From assembly GCA_039654915.1 (NCBI GenBank), contig CM077597.1, positions 74,836,001 to 74,900,000 on the forward strand: DNA of 64,000 nucleotides, in the 5' to 3' direction. The translations under genes and the position numbers were made by a program. The DNA comes from Aquilaria yunnanensis. Its lineage: Eukaryota > Streptophyta > Magnoliopsida > Malvales > Thymelaeaceae. Within the stretch, counting starts at the first letter, position 1, and each line of letters starts with the position of its first letter. Shown piece by piece: positions 34,661-45,040 of the stretch. A model generated the notes under the pieces. That model worked only from the letters and a program-made list of their open reading frames with translations, had not been told where the DNA came from and made no database searches.

Positions 34661-34869
34661 AGTAGGAGGTATAACCTTCCATAAAAAAAAGAACAAGAAA
34701 AAGAAAAAGAAAAAAAAATAAAAAAGAAAGAACGAAAAATAAACATTCAAAATTTGATGTTAATGGCCTATCTGCAAGAACAAGAAAGTTAGTGGCTAAA
34801 ATGGATGAAATAAAAAGAATCAAAGATTAAAAGGGAGTTATACCGAAAAAAACGTTGACTGAATCAGAC

Positions 34870-35130
34870 GGGTCGGTTTCGCGGGTTGGAAAACGTTCTC
34901 CTTCAATTCGCCGTTCTCCGGCGACGACGGGACCGGTGGCGACCTAGGCTTGGATGAGGGGTCGACGGAGACGAGGAGGGAGGAGGAGGACGGTGTGCAG
35001 GATGAGGCGCGCGGTGCGTGGGGAGAGGCCGAACGGCTTGCGGCGATGGAACGGCGACTGAAACGGCTGACGGAGGACTGACGGCACGGGCAACAAGCGG
35101 AGGTCAACAGAAACGGTGGCGACATGACAG
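34870..35130 (-). other. GC-rich island in the 3' LTR of element B
   Basis: About 260 bp of CpG-rich DNA, starting ~230 bp downstream of the minus-strand TATA. It opens a 109-codon frame (34838-35167) rich in Ser, Pro and Arg. The 5' LTR copy (about 52640-52990) keeps an open but differently framed version. The position matches the GC island of element A, although the sequences are not obviously alignable. Confidence 0.55.
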
Positions 35131-35934
35131 GAGGAGTGTCGGGAGGGCGACGGAGAACTGGAAACAAATGAAGGACAGCGCGCCGGAGAGAACGGAAATG
35201 AAAGAGAGTCGTCGGACGTGAAAAGGGGTATCAGGAAGTTTAGGATTTTTTGGGTGAGGGAGGAGTAGCTAGGGATTAAAGCTACAGTTTTGCCTTTTTT
35301 AAGTTAGGAGCTTAAATCTTGCTAATTTCGTGTGTTTCTTTGCAGGTTTGGACCTCTATTTATAGGCGTGGAGCATTGGATTCCCTTAATTTAAAACTAA
35401 TTCAAAATTTAATTAAAAACAGATTTAAAACATAATTTGGTCAAAATTACAGTTTTAGTCCTTCAACTTTCACTGACTATTGGTCTGGTCCCAAATTTTT
35501 TCACGAAATTACAAATTGTCCCAAATTTGTGTGTTTTGTCAATTTAGCCCAAAACCTCGCAAATAATTACCAAATTTCCTTAGAATTTCCAGATTTTGTC
35601 ATATTTTTCCCAAACTTCTCAATTTTTACAGATTTACCCTAAACTTCTCAATTTTGTCATTTTTTTTTAAAACTTCCCCTTTTTATATTTTTTTAATTAT
35701 ATATATATATATATATATATTGTTATTTATTATTATTATTATTATATTTTAACTAACCCTACAAAACAAAATGCCCCATAAACTATTTATTTATTTATTT
35801 ATTTATTTATATTTATTTTTTTTTATTTTTTAAGAATAACAACCGGATGCCGCATGGAATATGACGCATGCAAAGCCGTTACTAAATTTCGTTCGACGCT
35901 AGCTAGGCATTAAGAGCCTTTTCACCACGTAAAC

Positions 35935-36900
35935 TTTGAGGAGAAAAACTTTTTTCTCCTCCTTTTTGAGGTTAAGGAAATTTCCTTATTACCTCTACAA
36001 TAGGAACCTTCCTATCGTCTAAGAAAATCAAAGGAGAAAAACTCTTTCCTCCTTATTTACCAAGTCTAGAAACTTTCCTAGACTTTTTGCAATATGAACT
36101 CTCATATTGCTTCCAATCTTAAGAAGAAAAATCTTTTTCTTCTTTGTGACGTTAAGGAACCTTCCTTAGTACCTCTATGATAAGAACCTTCCTATCATAA
36201 AAAAAATTTAAGGAGAAAAACTCTTTCCTCCTTATTTATCAAGTCTAGAAACTTTTCTAGACTTTTCGCAATATGAACTCTCATATTGCTTCCAATCTTA
36301 AGAAGAAAAACCTTTTTCTTCATTGTAAGGTTAAGGAACCTTCTTTAGTACCTTTACGATAAGAACCTTCTTATCGTTTAAAAAAATTTAAGGAGAAAAA
36401 CTCTTTCCTCCTTATTTATCAAGTCTAGAAACTTTTCTAGACTTTTCGCAATATGAACTCTCATATTGCTTCCAATCTTAAGAAGAAAAACCTTTTTCTT
36501 ATTCGTGAGTTTAAAGAAGCTTCCTTAGTACCTCTATGATAAGAACCTTCCTATCTTCTAAAAAAATTTAAGGAGAAAAACTCTTTCCTCCTTATTTATC
36601 AAGTCTAGAAATTTTTCTAGACTTTTCGCAAAATGAACTCTCATATTGCTTCCAATCTTAAGAAGAAAAACCTTTTTCTTCTTCGTGAGGTTAAGGAACC
36701 TTCCTTAGTACCTCTACGATAAGAACCTTCCTATTGTCTAAAAAAATTTAAGGAGAAAAACTCTTTCCTCCTTATTTGTCAAGTCTAGAAACTTTTCTAG
36801 AATTTTTGCAATATGAACTCTCATATTGCTTCCAATCTTAAGAAGAAAAAAAAACCTTTTTCTTCTTTGTGAGGTTAAGGAACTTTCCTTAGTACCTCAA
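35935..36900 (-). repeat. Tandem array of tetraloop hairpins (180-bp unit), element B
   Basis: Five ~180-bp units plus a partial one; the GCAATATGA hairpin recurs near 36089, 36269, 36449, 36629 and 36809. Each unit is a string of six hairpins with unrelated stems. On the plus strand: GCAATATGA/TCATATTGC loop ACTC; GTCTAGAA/TTCTAGAC loop ACTT; AAGAAGAAAA/TTTTCTTCTT loop ACCT; AAGGAG(a)AAA/TTT(c)CTCCTT loop ACTC; AGGT-TAAGGA/TCCTTA-ACCT loop ACCT; CGATA(a)GA/TC(c)TATCG loop ACCT. Loops follow ACYY, which is RRGT on the element's sense strand. Several A-C mismatches seen on the plus strand become G-U pairs in sense RNA. It sits between the LOG-like gene and the 3' LTR, like the array in element A. 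Confidence 0.9.
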
Positions 36901-36904
36901 GGAA

Positions 36905-37433
36905 AAATTTCTACGAAGGCAATCAAACTTGGAATAGTTTCTTTGGAAGTGTGAATTTTCATAATAGGTGAGTGCAAAAACTTGAAATTCCATGAAATGA
37001 GTGAATCTTAAAAGTGAGAAATTCCATAAAATGGCAATAAAATTGACAAATTATGCAAGGGAATTGATGTTTGGAATCAACATCCAGGTTTCATCTAATA
37101 TTTTCTTTAGAAAATATAGATTCCCTTGTGAGATATGTCATCCAAATAGGGTTGAAGCTTAGCTACCCCAAAATGTTATGACTAGCATACCTAATAGGAT
37201 GCGTCTCAAGAGCAAAATTACTCTTTACTCAGCCATTCTAAACTAAGGGCTTTGTCCAATGGTTTTAATATCAGCATGAAGAAAACTATCCTAAAAGATG
37301 AAGAAGAAAGAAGAAATTCCCTGAAAAAAAAATGCTGATAATAAAACTAAAGGACAAGATAAACAGATCCACAAGTTCGATTGCTCTTTTCCACAGTGCT
37401 TCATCATAAAACAACAAGCAGGGTAAAGGACAT
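36905..37433 (-). other. Non-coding stretch between LOG-like gene and hairpin array (element B)
   Basis: Its LOG-proximal part is homologous to 14369-14790 of element A, sharing ATATCTCACAAGGGAATC in sense orientation. No ORF is supported. Confidence 0.5.
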
Positions 37434-38064
37434 TTATGGGATAGAACTGGTTGGGAAAAACTGTCGTGTCCAGTCTATCTGTGTCACTATTGGATCTGGT
37501 TCAGGAACAAAAAATTGTATTTTATCCAGCAATTCTTCAGCAAGTTGATGTAGATATTAGGATTCGTTGTGCCGCCTCTGAGATAAATTTCTTCTGCACA
37601 GCGTGATCCATAAAAGATATCAGACCTGTAAAGAAATTGTTAACATTCAACAACCCGATGGGTTTCTTGTGCAAATTAAGCTGGGCCATGGAAGCAATTT
37701 GGAAGATTTCTCCTAATGTACGAAAACCTCCTGGTAGAGCAATAAAAGCATCAGAATTAAAAAGCATTTGTAACAAATACTCTTGTAAATTTTTAACCAC
37801 TAATTCTTCTTCAATCGTGCCCCCAGAAATCAATTTCAAAGGTGCAAGGATAATACCCAAAACTTGACTTCCTCCTAGAGATGCTGCTGATGCTACACCT
37901 CCCATTAATCCGACACTACCTCCCCCATAAACTAAATGTATTTTTCGCTCAGCTAGTACTCTACCCAAATGGTTGGCTGCCATCAAATAATCTTCATCTT
38001 TTCCAGGAAAAGCCCCACAAAATACACAAATACTTCGGGATTTACGAGTTGAGGTTTTCTTCAT
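37434..38064 (-). pseudogene. LOG-like pseudogene of element B (frameshifted, motif mutated)
   Basis: Counterpart of 13739-14368. Start at 38064 (MKKTSTRKSRSICVFCG), directly downstream of the promoter module; the frame also extends to 38103, but that start overlaps the TATA box. GGGSVGLMG is intact, while the signature PGGxGTxxE reads PGGFRTLGE, with an Arg in place of the second conserved Gly. The MHxRK region reads NLQEYL, so the conserved Arg is also absent. A one-base insertion near 37543 shifts the frame and ends it at 37537; the sequence continues to a stop at 37434-37436 matching that of element A. No introns. It is inactive as a cytokinin-releasing enzyme by these criteria. Confidence 0.8.
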
Positions 38065-38105
38065 TTCTATCCTTAACCTTGTGAGAAATGAAAAGAAGGG
38101 CATGC

Positions 38106-38130
38106 ATTTATAGAGATGAAAAGATAACGC
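38106..38130 (-). promoter_or_regulatory. Core promoter module of the LOG-like gene (element B)
   Basis: On the minus strand GCGTTATC, then TTTTCATCTCTATAAAT, about 42 bp before the chosen ATG at 38064; the same module as at 13681-13711. Confidence 0.55.
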
Positions 38131-38272
38131 AATAATTACACTTGCAGGAGTAGGTACATCATTGTTAGAAGAAAAAGAAAATTTTCAAAAATGACAGCTT
38201 GTATGTATAGTAGTTGTGACTGTGGCTCACGTCTTCCACTAGTTTTACGTCCAGTAACAGCTTCAACGCCTT

Positions 38273-38821
38273 TTATGAGTCGGGGATTTGCTTCCCATCC
38301 AGTTTTCTTATAAACTAGCAAACAGGGTCATTTAAAGTCAAATTCCCAAGACTGTAACGGTCTCGTTCTTTATGGAAAGTCCTCCATAAACCGATAATTT
38401 CATGTTGCACTATTCCACAAGAATGCGTTTCAAGAGTCAATCGGATATCATTCAAAGATTCCTTACGCAGACCATTCTTAATGAATTTTCTTTTATCTTC
38501 ACGATTTTTGGAGATCATCCCTGAAGAACGACATTTAGTATCACAATTCCATCGTCCACATTTGTGACAGACGCCTAGCCTCATTGCTCTTCGCTTTTTG
38601 GCATAAGCGCTTTTTCCTAAGCCGGGCATACGGGGCATAAATGCATCTGAAACTTCACTAGCCAAACGGACCTTAGCTTCAATTAACCACCGTGCATTAT
38701 CAGGAATGCATTTGTGCATAAAAACTCTGATTCTTTCACATCTAGCTTGGTAAATCATTTTAAGAACATTTATTGGGAGGGAAGGAAAGTATTTTCGCAG
38801 GGCGGAAAGAGTAGAATCCAT
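38273..38821 (-). pseudogene. Cysteine-rich cargo ORF, copy 2 of element B (late stop)
   Basis: Counterpart of copy 2/3 of element A, exactly the same length (182 codons including the broken end). It is open for 168 codons. A TAG replaces the CAG after NDPVC (codon 169), and the frame then runs on in phase to the usual end. The basic patch (KSAYAKKRRAMR), the cluster CHKCGRWNCDTKC and THSCG are intact, so a nearly full protein could still be made. Classed as a pseudogene because of the truncation, though the missing 14 residues may not be essential. Confidence 0.7.
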
Positions 38822-38941
38822 AAATTGAGAGAAGAAAATTGAGAGAAGAGAGGAAGAAATCAGTTATTGTAGGAAACTGAAATAACCGACTTGAGAATCA
38901 CGGAGTACCATATCCGCTACTTAACCAGAAAGAAGAACACG

Positions 38942-38968
38942 TATTTATAGTGATGAAAGGATAACGTG
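38942..38968 (-). promoter_or_regulatory. Core promoter module of cargo copy 2 (element B)
   Basis: On the minus strand CACGTTATCC, then TTTCATCACTATAAATA, about 120 bp before the ATG at 38821; the same module as at 11609-11633. A duplicate lies at 40970-40996, upstream of the truncated copy. Confidence 0.55.
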
Positions 38969-39085
38969 TTGATTATGCTTACAGGAGTAAGTACATTATT
39001 GTCAAATGCAAATATGACAACTTGTATGTACAATAATTGTGACATTTTCCACTAGTTCTACGTTCAGTAACGGCTTCAACGCCTT

Positions 39086-39633
39086 CTATGAGTTGGGGAT
39101 TTGCTTCCCATCCAGTTTCTTACAAACTGGCAAACATGGTCTTTTAAAGTCAGATTCCCGGGATTATAACGCTCTCGTTCTTTGTAAAAAATACTCCATA
39201 AACCAAGAAGTTCGCGTTACACTGATCCACAAGAATGCATTTCAAGAGTCAATCGGATATCATCCAAAGAATCCTTACTCAGGCCATTCTTGATGAATTG
39301 TATTTTATCTTCTCGATTATCGGAGATCATTCCTAAAGAACGACATTTAGTATCACAAGTCCATCGACCACATTTGTGACAAACTTGTAACCTTTTCGCT
39401 CTTCATTTTTTGGAAAAAGAGCTTTTGCCTAAGCCAAGCATTTGAGAAACAAATGCATATAGGACTTCACTTGCTAGACGGACCTTAGCTTCAATTAACC
39501 ACCGCACATCTTCAGGGATTCCTTTGTGCATCAAAACTTTTAATCATTCACACCGAACTTGGTAAATCCTTTTAAGAACATTCATTGGGAGAGAAGGAAA
39601 GTATTTTCACAGGGTAGAAAAAGTAGAATCCAT
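39086..39633 (-). pseudogene. Cysteine-rich cargo ORF, copy 1' of element B (decayed)
   Basis: A duplicate of 41113-41661 with more damage: one base shorter than the 549-bp norm, several substitutions, and the first-copy TGA still present after the KK of the basic patch. The cysteine cluster (CHKCGRWTCDTKC-like) and the THSCG-like region can still be read in the correct frames. Non-functional. Confidence 0.65.
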
Positions 39634-39939
39634 TTTTTTAGAAGTAAATAAAAGAAAGAAGGGAGAAAGAAATTAGTTATTATGGGCAACTGAGACAACC
39701 GACTTGAGAGTCACGAAGTACTGTATCCGCCATTTAATCGGAAAGAATGGATCCTATTTTTTTGACAATATTTTGATGTCTGCCTTATCTTTGACCAAGG
39801 AGGTTTCTTATCTTTGATACTCTATTGAGCTGGCATCCATCCCGTCCTTATGAGTGCAGCCTTGATTATTGAATCCATTGCCAGCTTTCAACAAATTGTC
39901 AACAACAATATTTTCGATGTCTACCTTATCCTTGACCAT

Positions 39940-40706
39940 AATGAAAAACTAATTCTTTCTAGCTCTTTTCCTTCAAATCTCACATTCTTGCTGGCCTCTA
40001 GTGTGCAATAAATTGTGACTTTGTAGAAAGAGTAGTAATAATTAAAACTCAAAAAAAGCAAAGATCATAAATTACTTTGATAAGCTTTATGAATTAAAAC
40101 AGGTAAGATCAGGGTCCTGCTTTGCGAACGGTACAAAACACTTGCTAACAGGAAAAAAAAGAGTAACAAATCTTCAGGTGATTGCCTTGGTGGTTACCTG
40201 GATGATCGCTTCAAAAGTCTTACAATTGAAAATAGGAATATGATTATATCAACAAGAGGGAAGCATACTCACGAAGGTTTTGTAAACCCAACAACAGGGA
40301 TGAGTATCCAAAGAGACATAAAGTATGAGGCGAGCAAATGTTAAGGAAGTTGAGACCAAAATTCAAGAACAAGTCAAGAAAATTTATTTGAAGGGATTTC
40401 AAAAAAATTGATTTTTTGAGGCAATGGACAAGGGCTGAGAAGCATAAAGAGATTTAATGATAGTCCGAGAAGGCAATTACAAGAAGAACCCAGCAAAGCA
40501 AAGACAAGAAGAACTAGATCCATGCAATCAAACAGGCAATATAGTAAAATGTAGACATAAAGAAATTGAGATAAACAAAGAATGAAAACAAAAGAGAGCT
40601 ATCAGTTACAAATGCATTTCACATTATTCATGCATAGCTTTTGCATAACAGGGATCAAACAGAAGACATGTATGTGGCATGATTAGAACATTGATAAGTA
40701 CAAGCT
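39940..40706 (+). repeat. Inverted copy of segment X inside element B
   Basis: About 767 bp that is the reverse complement, with scattered differences, of 42055-42822. Shared landmarks include TTGCTGGCCTCTAGTGTGCA and GGTAAGATCAGGGTCC. The junction on the right is at CAAGCT (40701-40706), directly followed by truncated segment U. Confidence 0.85.
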
Positions 40707-40715
40707 TGGTAAATC

Positions 40716-40848
40716 ACCGTGCATTGTCAGGAATGCCTTTGTGCATAAAAACTCTGATTCTTTCACATCTAGCTTGGTAAATCATTTTAAGAACATTTAT
40801 TGGAAGGGAAGGAAAGTTTTTTCACAGGGCGGAAAGAGTAGAATCCAT
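40716..40848 (-). pseudogene. Truncated start of a cysteine-rich cargo ORF
   Basis: Only the first ~44 codons of a copy-2-type ORF (ATG at 40848), cut off where the inverted segment begins. Its promoter is intact upstream (40970-40996). It is part of duplicated segment U. Confidence 0.7.
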
Positions 40849-41112
40849 AAATTGAGAGAATAAAATTGAGAGAAGAGAGGAACAAATCAGTTATTGTAGG
40901 AAACTGAAATAACTGACTTGAGAGTCACAGAGTACCATATCCACTACTTAACTAGAAAGAAGAACACGTATTTATAGTGATGAAAGGATAACGTGTTGAT
41001 TATGCTTACAGGAGTAAGTACATTATTTTCAAAAGCAAATATGACAACTTGTATGCACAGTAATTGTGACATTTTCCACTGGTTCTACATCTAGTAATGG
41101 CTTCAACGCCTT

Positions 41113-41661
41113 TTATAAGTCGGGGATTTGCTTTCCATCCAGTTTTCTTCCAAACTGGCAAACAGGGTCTTTTAAAGTCATATTCCCGAGACTATAACAC
41201 TTTCGTTCTTCGTGAAAAATACTCCATAAACCAAGAAGTTCGCATTGCACTGATCCACAAGAATGCGTATCAAGAGTCAATTGAATATCATCTAAAGAAT
41301 CCTTACTCAGGCCATTCTTGATGAATTTTATTTTATCTTCTCAATTATCGGAGATCATTCCTAAAGAATGACATTTAGTATCACAAGTCCATCGAGCACA
41401 TTTGTGACAGACTTGTAACCTTTTCGCTCTTCATTTTTTGGCATAAGAGCTTTTGCCTAAGCCAAGAATGTGAGACACAAATGCATCTGGGACTTCACCT
41501 ACCAGACGAACCTTAGCTTCAATTAACCACTGTACATCTTCAGGGATTTCTTTGTGCATCAAAACTCTTAATCGTTCACACCGAACTTGGTAAATCCTTT
41601 TAAGAACATTCATTGGGAGGGAAGGAAAGTATTTTTGCAGGGCGAAAAGAGTAGAATCCAT
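41113..41661 (-). pseudogene. Cysteine-rich cargo ORF, copy 1 of element B (same TGA as in element A)
   Basis: Full-length 549-bp homologue of 10916-11464. The open part is 76 codons (41431-41661) ending at TGA after SSYAKK, the same codon as in element A copy 1. Beyond the stop the frame contains a degraded cluster (VCHKCARWTCDTKC) and THSCG, with a second stop replacing the Arg of NREDK. It lies upstream of the cargo cluster on the minus strand, as copy 1 does in A. Confidence 0.72.
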
Positions 41662-42054
41662 TTTTTTAGAAGGAAATAAAAGAAAGAAGAGAGAAAGAAA
41701 TTAGTTATTATGGGCAACTGAGACAACCGACTTGAGAGTCACAGAGTACCGTATCCGCCACTTAATCGGAAAGAATGGATCCTATTTGTTTGACAATATT
41801 TTGATGTCTGCCTTATCTTTGGCCATAGATGTTTCTTATCTTTGATACTCCATTGAGCTGGCATCAATCCCGTCCTTATGAGTGCAGCCTTGATTATTGA
41901 ATCCATTGCCAGCTTTCGACAAATTGTCAACGACAATATTTTCGATGTCTACCTTATCCTTGACCATAATGTCGAATTCTTGACATAATTTGATCCAGCG
42001 TATCAACTGTGCATCAAGTGGTAGAATGGAATGGGTTGATGATGCTGAAGTCTC

Positions 42055-42822
42055 AGCTTGTACTTATCAATGTTCTAATCATGCCGTGTACATGTCTTCT
42101 GTTTGATCCCTGTTATGCAAAAGCTACGCATGCATAATGTGAAATGCATGAATGTAGTGCATGTGTAACTGATAGCACTTTTTTTTTTTCATTCTTTGTT
42201 TATCTCAATTTCTTTTTGTCTACGTTTTACTGTGCTCCCTATTTGATTGCATGGATCTAGTTCTTCTTATCTTTGCTTTGCTGGGTTCTTCTTGTGATTG
42301 CCTTCTCGGACTATCATTGAATCTCTTTATGCTTCTCAGCCCTTGTCCATTGCCTTAAAAACTCAATTTTTTCGAAAGCCCTTCAAATAAATTTTCTTGA
42401 CTTGTTCTTGAATTTTGGTCTCAACTTCCTTAACATTCGCCCGCCTCATACTTTATGTCTTTTTGGATACTCGTCCTTGTTGTTGGGTTTACAAAACCTT
42501 CGTGAGTATGCTTCCTTCTTGTTGATATAATCATATTCTTATTTTCAATTGTAAGACTTTTGAAGCGATCATCCAGGCAATCACCCGAAGATTTGTTACT
42601 CCTTTTTTTCCTGTTAGTAAATGTTTTGTACCGTTCGCAAAGCAGGACCTCGATCTTACCTGTTTTAATTCATAAAGCTTATCAAAGTAATTTACAGTCT
42701 TTGCTTTTTCTGAGCTTTAATTATTACTACCCTTTCTACAAAGTCATAATTTATTGCACACTAGAGGCCAGCAAGAATGTGAGATTTAAAGAAAAAGAGC
42801 TAGAGAGAATTGGCTTTTCATT
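42055..42822 (-). repeat. Segment X (ancestral orientation), downstream of integrase
   Basis: Non-coding segment between integrase and the cargo. On the minus strand it matches element A at about 9530-10340, so this is the ancestral orientation. Its inverted copy at 39940-40706 makes a palindrome with ~767-bp arms and a ~1.35-kb spacer. Confidence 0.8.
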
Positions 42823-43035
42823 TATGGGTAAGAGAATATAAAAGTTGAATGTGAAATTTGAAGAAAAAGAGCTAGAGAGAATTGGCTTTTTATTTATGAG
42901 TAAGGGAATATAAAAGTCTTGGGTATAGATGAAGAACAATGAAGGTCTGAGAGAAGAAAGCTCTCTTTGATAACTTTGATCGAACAAGCTCTGGCAACCC
43001 TGTATCCACTTCTTCCCTTATGTCCAAAAACTTCA

Positions 43036-44202
43036 TCAGCATGCAAAGTACTTCTTCATTGAATCTGAATTTACTGGTTTTGGTAGCTTTCGTCCATCCA
43101 TTTCTGTCAAAATTAGGGCGCCTCCTGAAAAGGCTTTCTTCACTACATATGGTCCATCATAGTTTGGTGTCCATTTCTCTCTAAAATCATGTTGAATGGG
43201 TAGAATTTTCTTGAGCACTATGTCAGCTTTATGAAACTGTCGTGGGTGAACCTTTTTATTGTAAGCACGGATCATCCTCCTTTGATAAAGTTGCCTATGG
43301 CAGAAGGCAATCATTCTCCTTTCATCGATTAGGTTCAATTACTCATATCTAGCTCTGACCTATTCCGCTTTTTCCAATTGGGTATTCATTAGTACCCTTA
43401 ATGAAGGGATTTCAACTTCAATGGGTAATACAGCCTCCATAGCATATACCAGAGAAAAAGTTGTTGCTCCAATAGAAGTACGAATAGAAGTTCTGTAAGC
43501 ATGTAGTGCGAAGGGTAACATCTCATGCTAGTCCTTGTAAGTAACAATCATCTTTTCAATAATCCTCTTGATATTTTTAGTGGCCGTCTCCACTGCACCA
43601 TTCATCATTGGTCAATAAGGTGCTGAGTTGTGATGCTTGATCTTAAACTGTCGGCACAAAGTCTGCATCATTTCATTATTCAAGTTTGTGGCATTGTCTG
43701 AGATGATACATTCTAGCAACCCATACTGACAAATGATTTCTTTCTTGATGAACCAGCATACTACCTTTTGAGTTACATTTGCATAAGACATAGCCTCTAC
43801 CCATTTAGTGAAGTAGTCAATTGCCACTAGAATGAATTTATGACCATTAGAAGCCTTGGGGGTAATTGCTCCAATGACTTCTATCCCTCACATAGAAAAA
43901 GGCCAAGGTATTGCTGTCACATTAAGAGGAGCAGGTGGAACCTGGATCTTGTTGGCATATATTTGGCACTTATGACATTTTCTTACGTGATTAATGCAAT
44001 CATTTTCTAATGTGAGCCAATAGTAGCCCGCCCTTATTATTTGTCTTGCCATGGTATGACCACTAGTGTGTGCTCCACACATTCCAGCATGAACTTTTTC
44101 CATGATCTTTCGTGCTTCATGAGCATCTACACAGCGAAGTAGCATCAAATTTGGGGTTTTCTTATAAAGTATGTCTATGTTCAAAAGGAAACCCATTGAC
44201 AA
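43036..44202 (-). pseudogene. Ty3/gypsy integrase (element B), with stops
   Basis: One integrase in three open pieces (44202-43888, 43827-43612, 43338-43036) with stops between them. Seen in order: HHCC-type zinc finger (HAGMCGAHTSGH then CHKCQIYA), catalytic core VAIDYFTKWVEA (first D), ISDNATNL (second D) and NGAVETATKNI (E), and a C-terminal domain with FREKWTPNYDGPYVV. The core acidic residues are present, but the frame is closed by at least five stops. It would have inserted the cDNA and made the 5-bp duplication. There is no chromodomain, as in the Tat group. Confidence 0.85.
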
Positions 44203-44250
44203 CCTTCGTAAAAACTTTTTGTCATTTTTTGATGCTTCTGGTGGATATAC

Positions 44251-45034
44251 TCATTCTTGGAGGTATTTCTTGATATCATGATACCAAGGTTTCCCGTCCA
44301 ATTCTTCCTCCATACTCATGCAATAAGCTGGGGAATCTAGTACTTTCATTTCAAAAACAGGAGTATGCTCAGGGTCGCTTATCTTGTACATGACAGCTAA
44401 AGTAGCTAAGGCATCCGAAATTTGATTATCTTCCCTTGGAAGATGATGGAAGCTTATACTTTTGAACTTTCCTCTCAAGTCTAGTATGAGTCTTTGGTAA
44501 GGGATCAATTTTGAATCCCTTGTCTCTCAATCTCCATTTATTTGATATATGACCAATCCAGAATCCCCATAAACTCGGAGATCTTGTACTTTTAGTCTCA
44601 GTGCCATTTAGAGTCCCATAGCACATGCCTCATATTCTACTATATTGTTGGTACAAGGAAATGTGATTTTCGCTGTGAGGGGGAACTATTCTCCACTTGG
44701 AGAGATGAGTAGCTCCAATCCCTTGTCCCAATGCATTAGATGCTCCATTGAATGACATTTTCCATGTTTCATCATCTTTAGAGACTTCCTGTTCTATCAT
44801 CATTATATCTCCATCACGAAAGTCCATCTTCATTGGCTCATAATCGTCCAACGCTTTATCAGCCAAATATTCAGCAATTGCACTCCATTTTATGGCCTTT
44901 TGAGTGACATACTGTATGTCATACTCAGATAACAACATTTGCCACTTTGCGATCCTTCTTGATAAAGCGGGTTTCTCAAAGATATATTTGATGGGATCAG
45001 TCTTGGAGATCAGCAATGTGGTATTGTTAAGCAT
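44251..45034 (-). pseudogene. Second (archaeal-type) RNase H domain of element B
   Basis: Follows the first RT-linked RNase H, giving the dual RNase H typical of Tat/Ogre. Seen: WKMSFNGASNALGQGIGA (normally FDGA; the first catalytic Asp has become Asn) and, in the distal piece, a region related to LPREDNQISDALATLA. Stops and a frameshift near 44508-44630 break it; an overlapping frame at 44426-44626 is a shadow. Confidence 0.75.
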
Positions 45035-45040
45035 GTAGTG

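Larger units (their letters stand above)
33201..35847 (-). repeat. 3' LTR of element B, missing its first bases
   Basis: Outer end TGTGACAACA corresponds to the LTR end GTTGCCACA on the minus strand. The inner end stops at CCGGA (35843-35847): the first ~18 bases of the LTR (TGTTGACACCC onward) and the polypurine tract are deleted relative to the 5' LTR and to element A. On the minus strand it contains a TATA (35357-35364), a GC-rich island (about 35130-34870), an ~80-bp tandem repeat (about 34660-34060) and CCATGG-type motifs. Long hydrophobic ORFs here (33927-34823 and others) are translations of the tandem repeat. Confidence 0.9.
38689..39943 (-). repeat. Duplicated cargo segment U, copy 1
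   Basis: About 1.25 kb directly repeated at 40716-41970. It spans the start of cargo copy 2, its promoter, a whole copy 1 and its upstream region. The two U copies are separated by an inverted copy (39940-40706) of the segment that lies beyond the second U. Confidence 0.8.
40716..41970 (-). repeat. Duplicated cargo segment U, copy 2
   Basis: Direct repeat of 38689-39943. The right edge shares CTACCTTATCCTTGACCATA with the other copy. Confidence 0.8.

Noticed and set aside
33927..34823. 298-codon hydrophobic minus-strand ORF (and 51510-52511 in the other LTR)
   Set aside because: It translates the ~80-bp tandem repeat of the element B LTR; period and composition explain the reading frame, and it differs in frame and length between the two LTRs.
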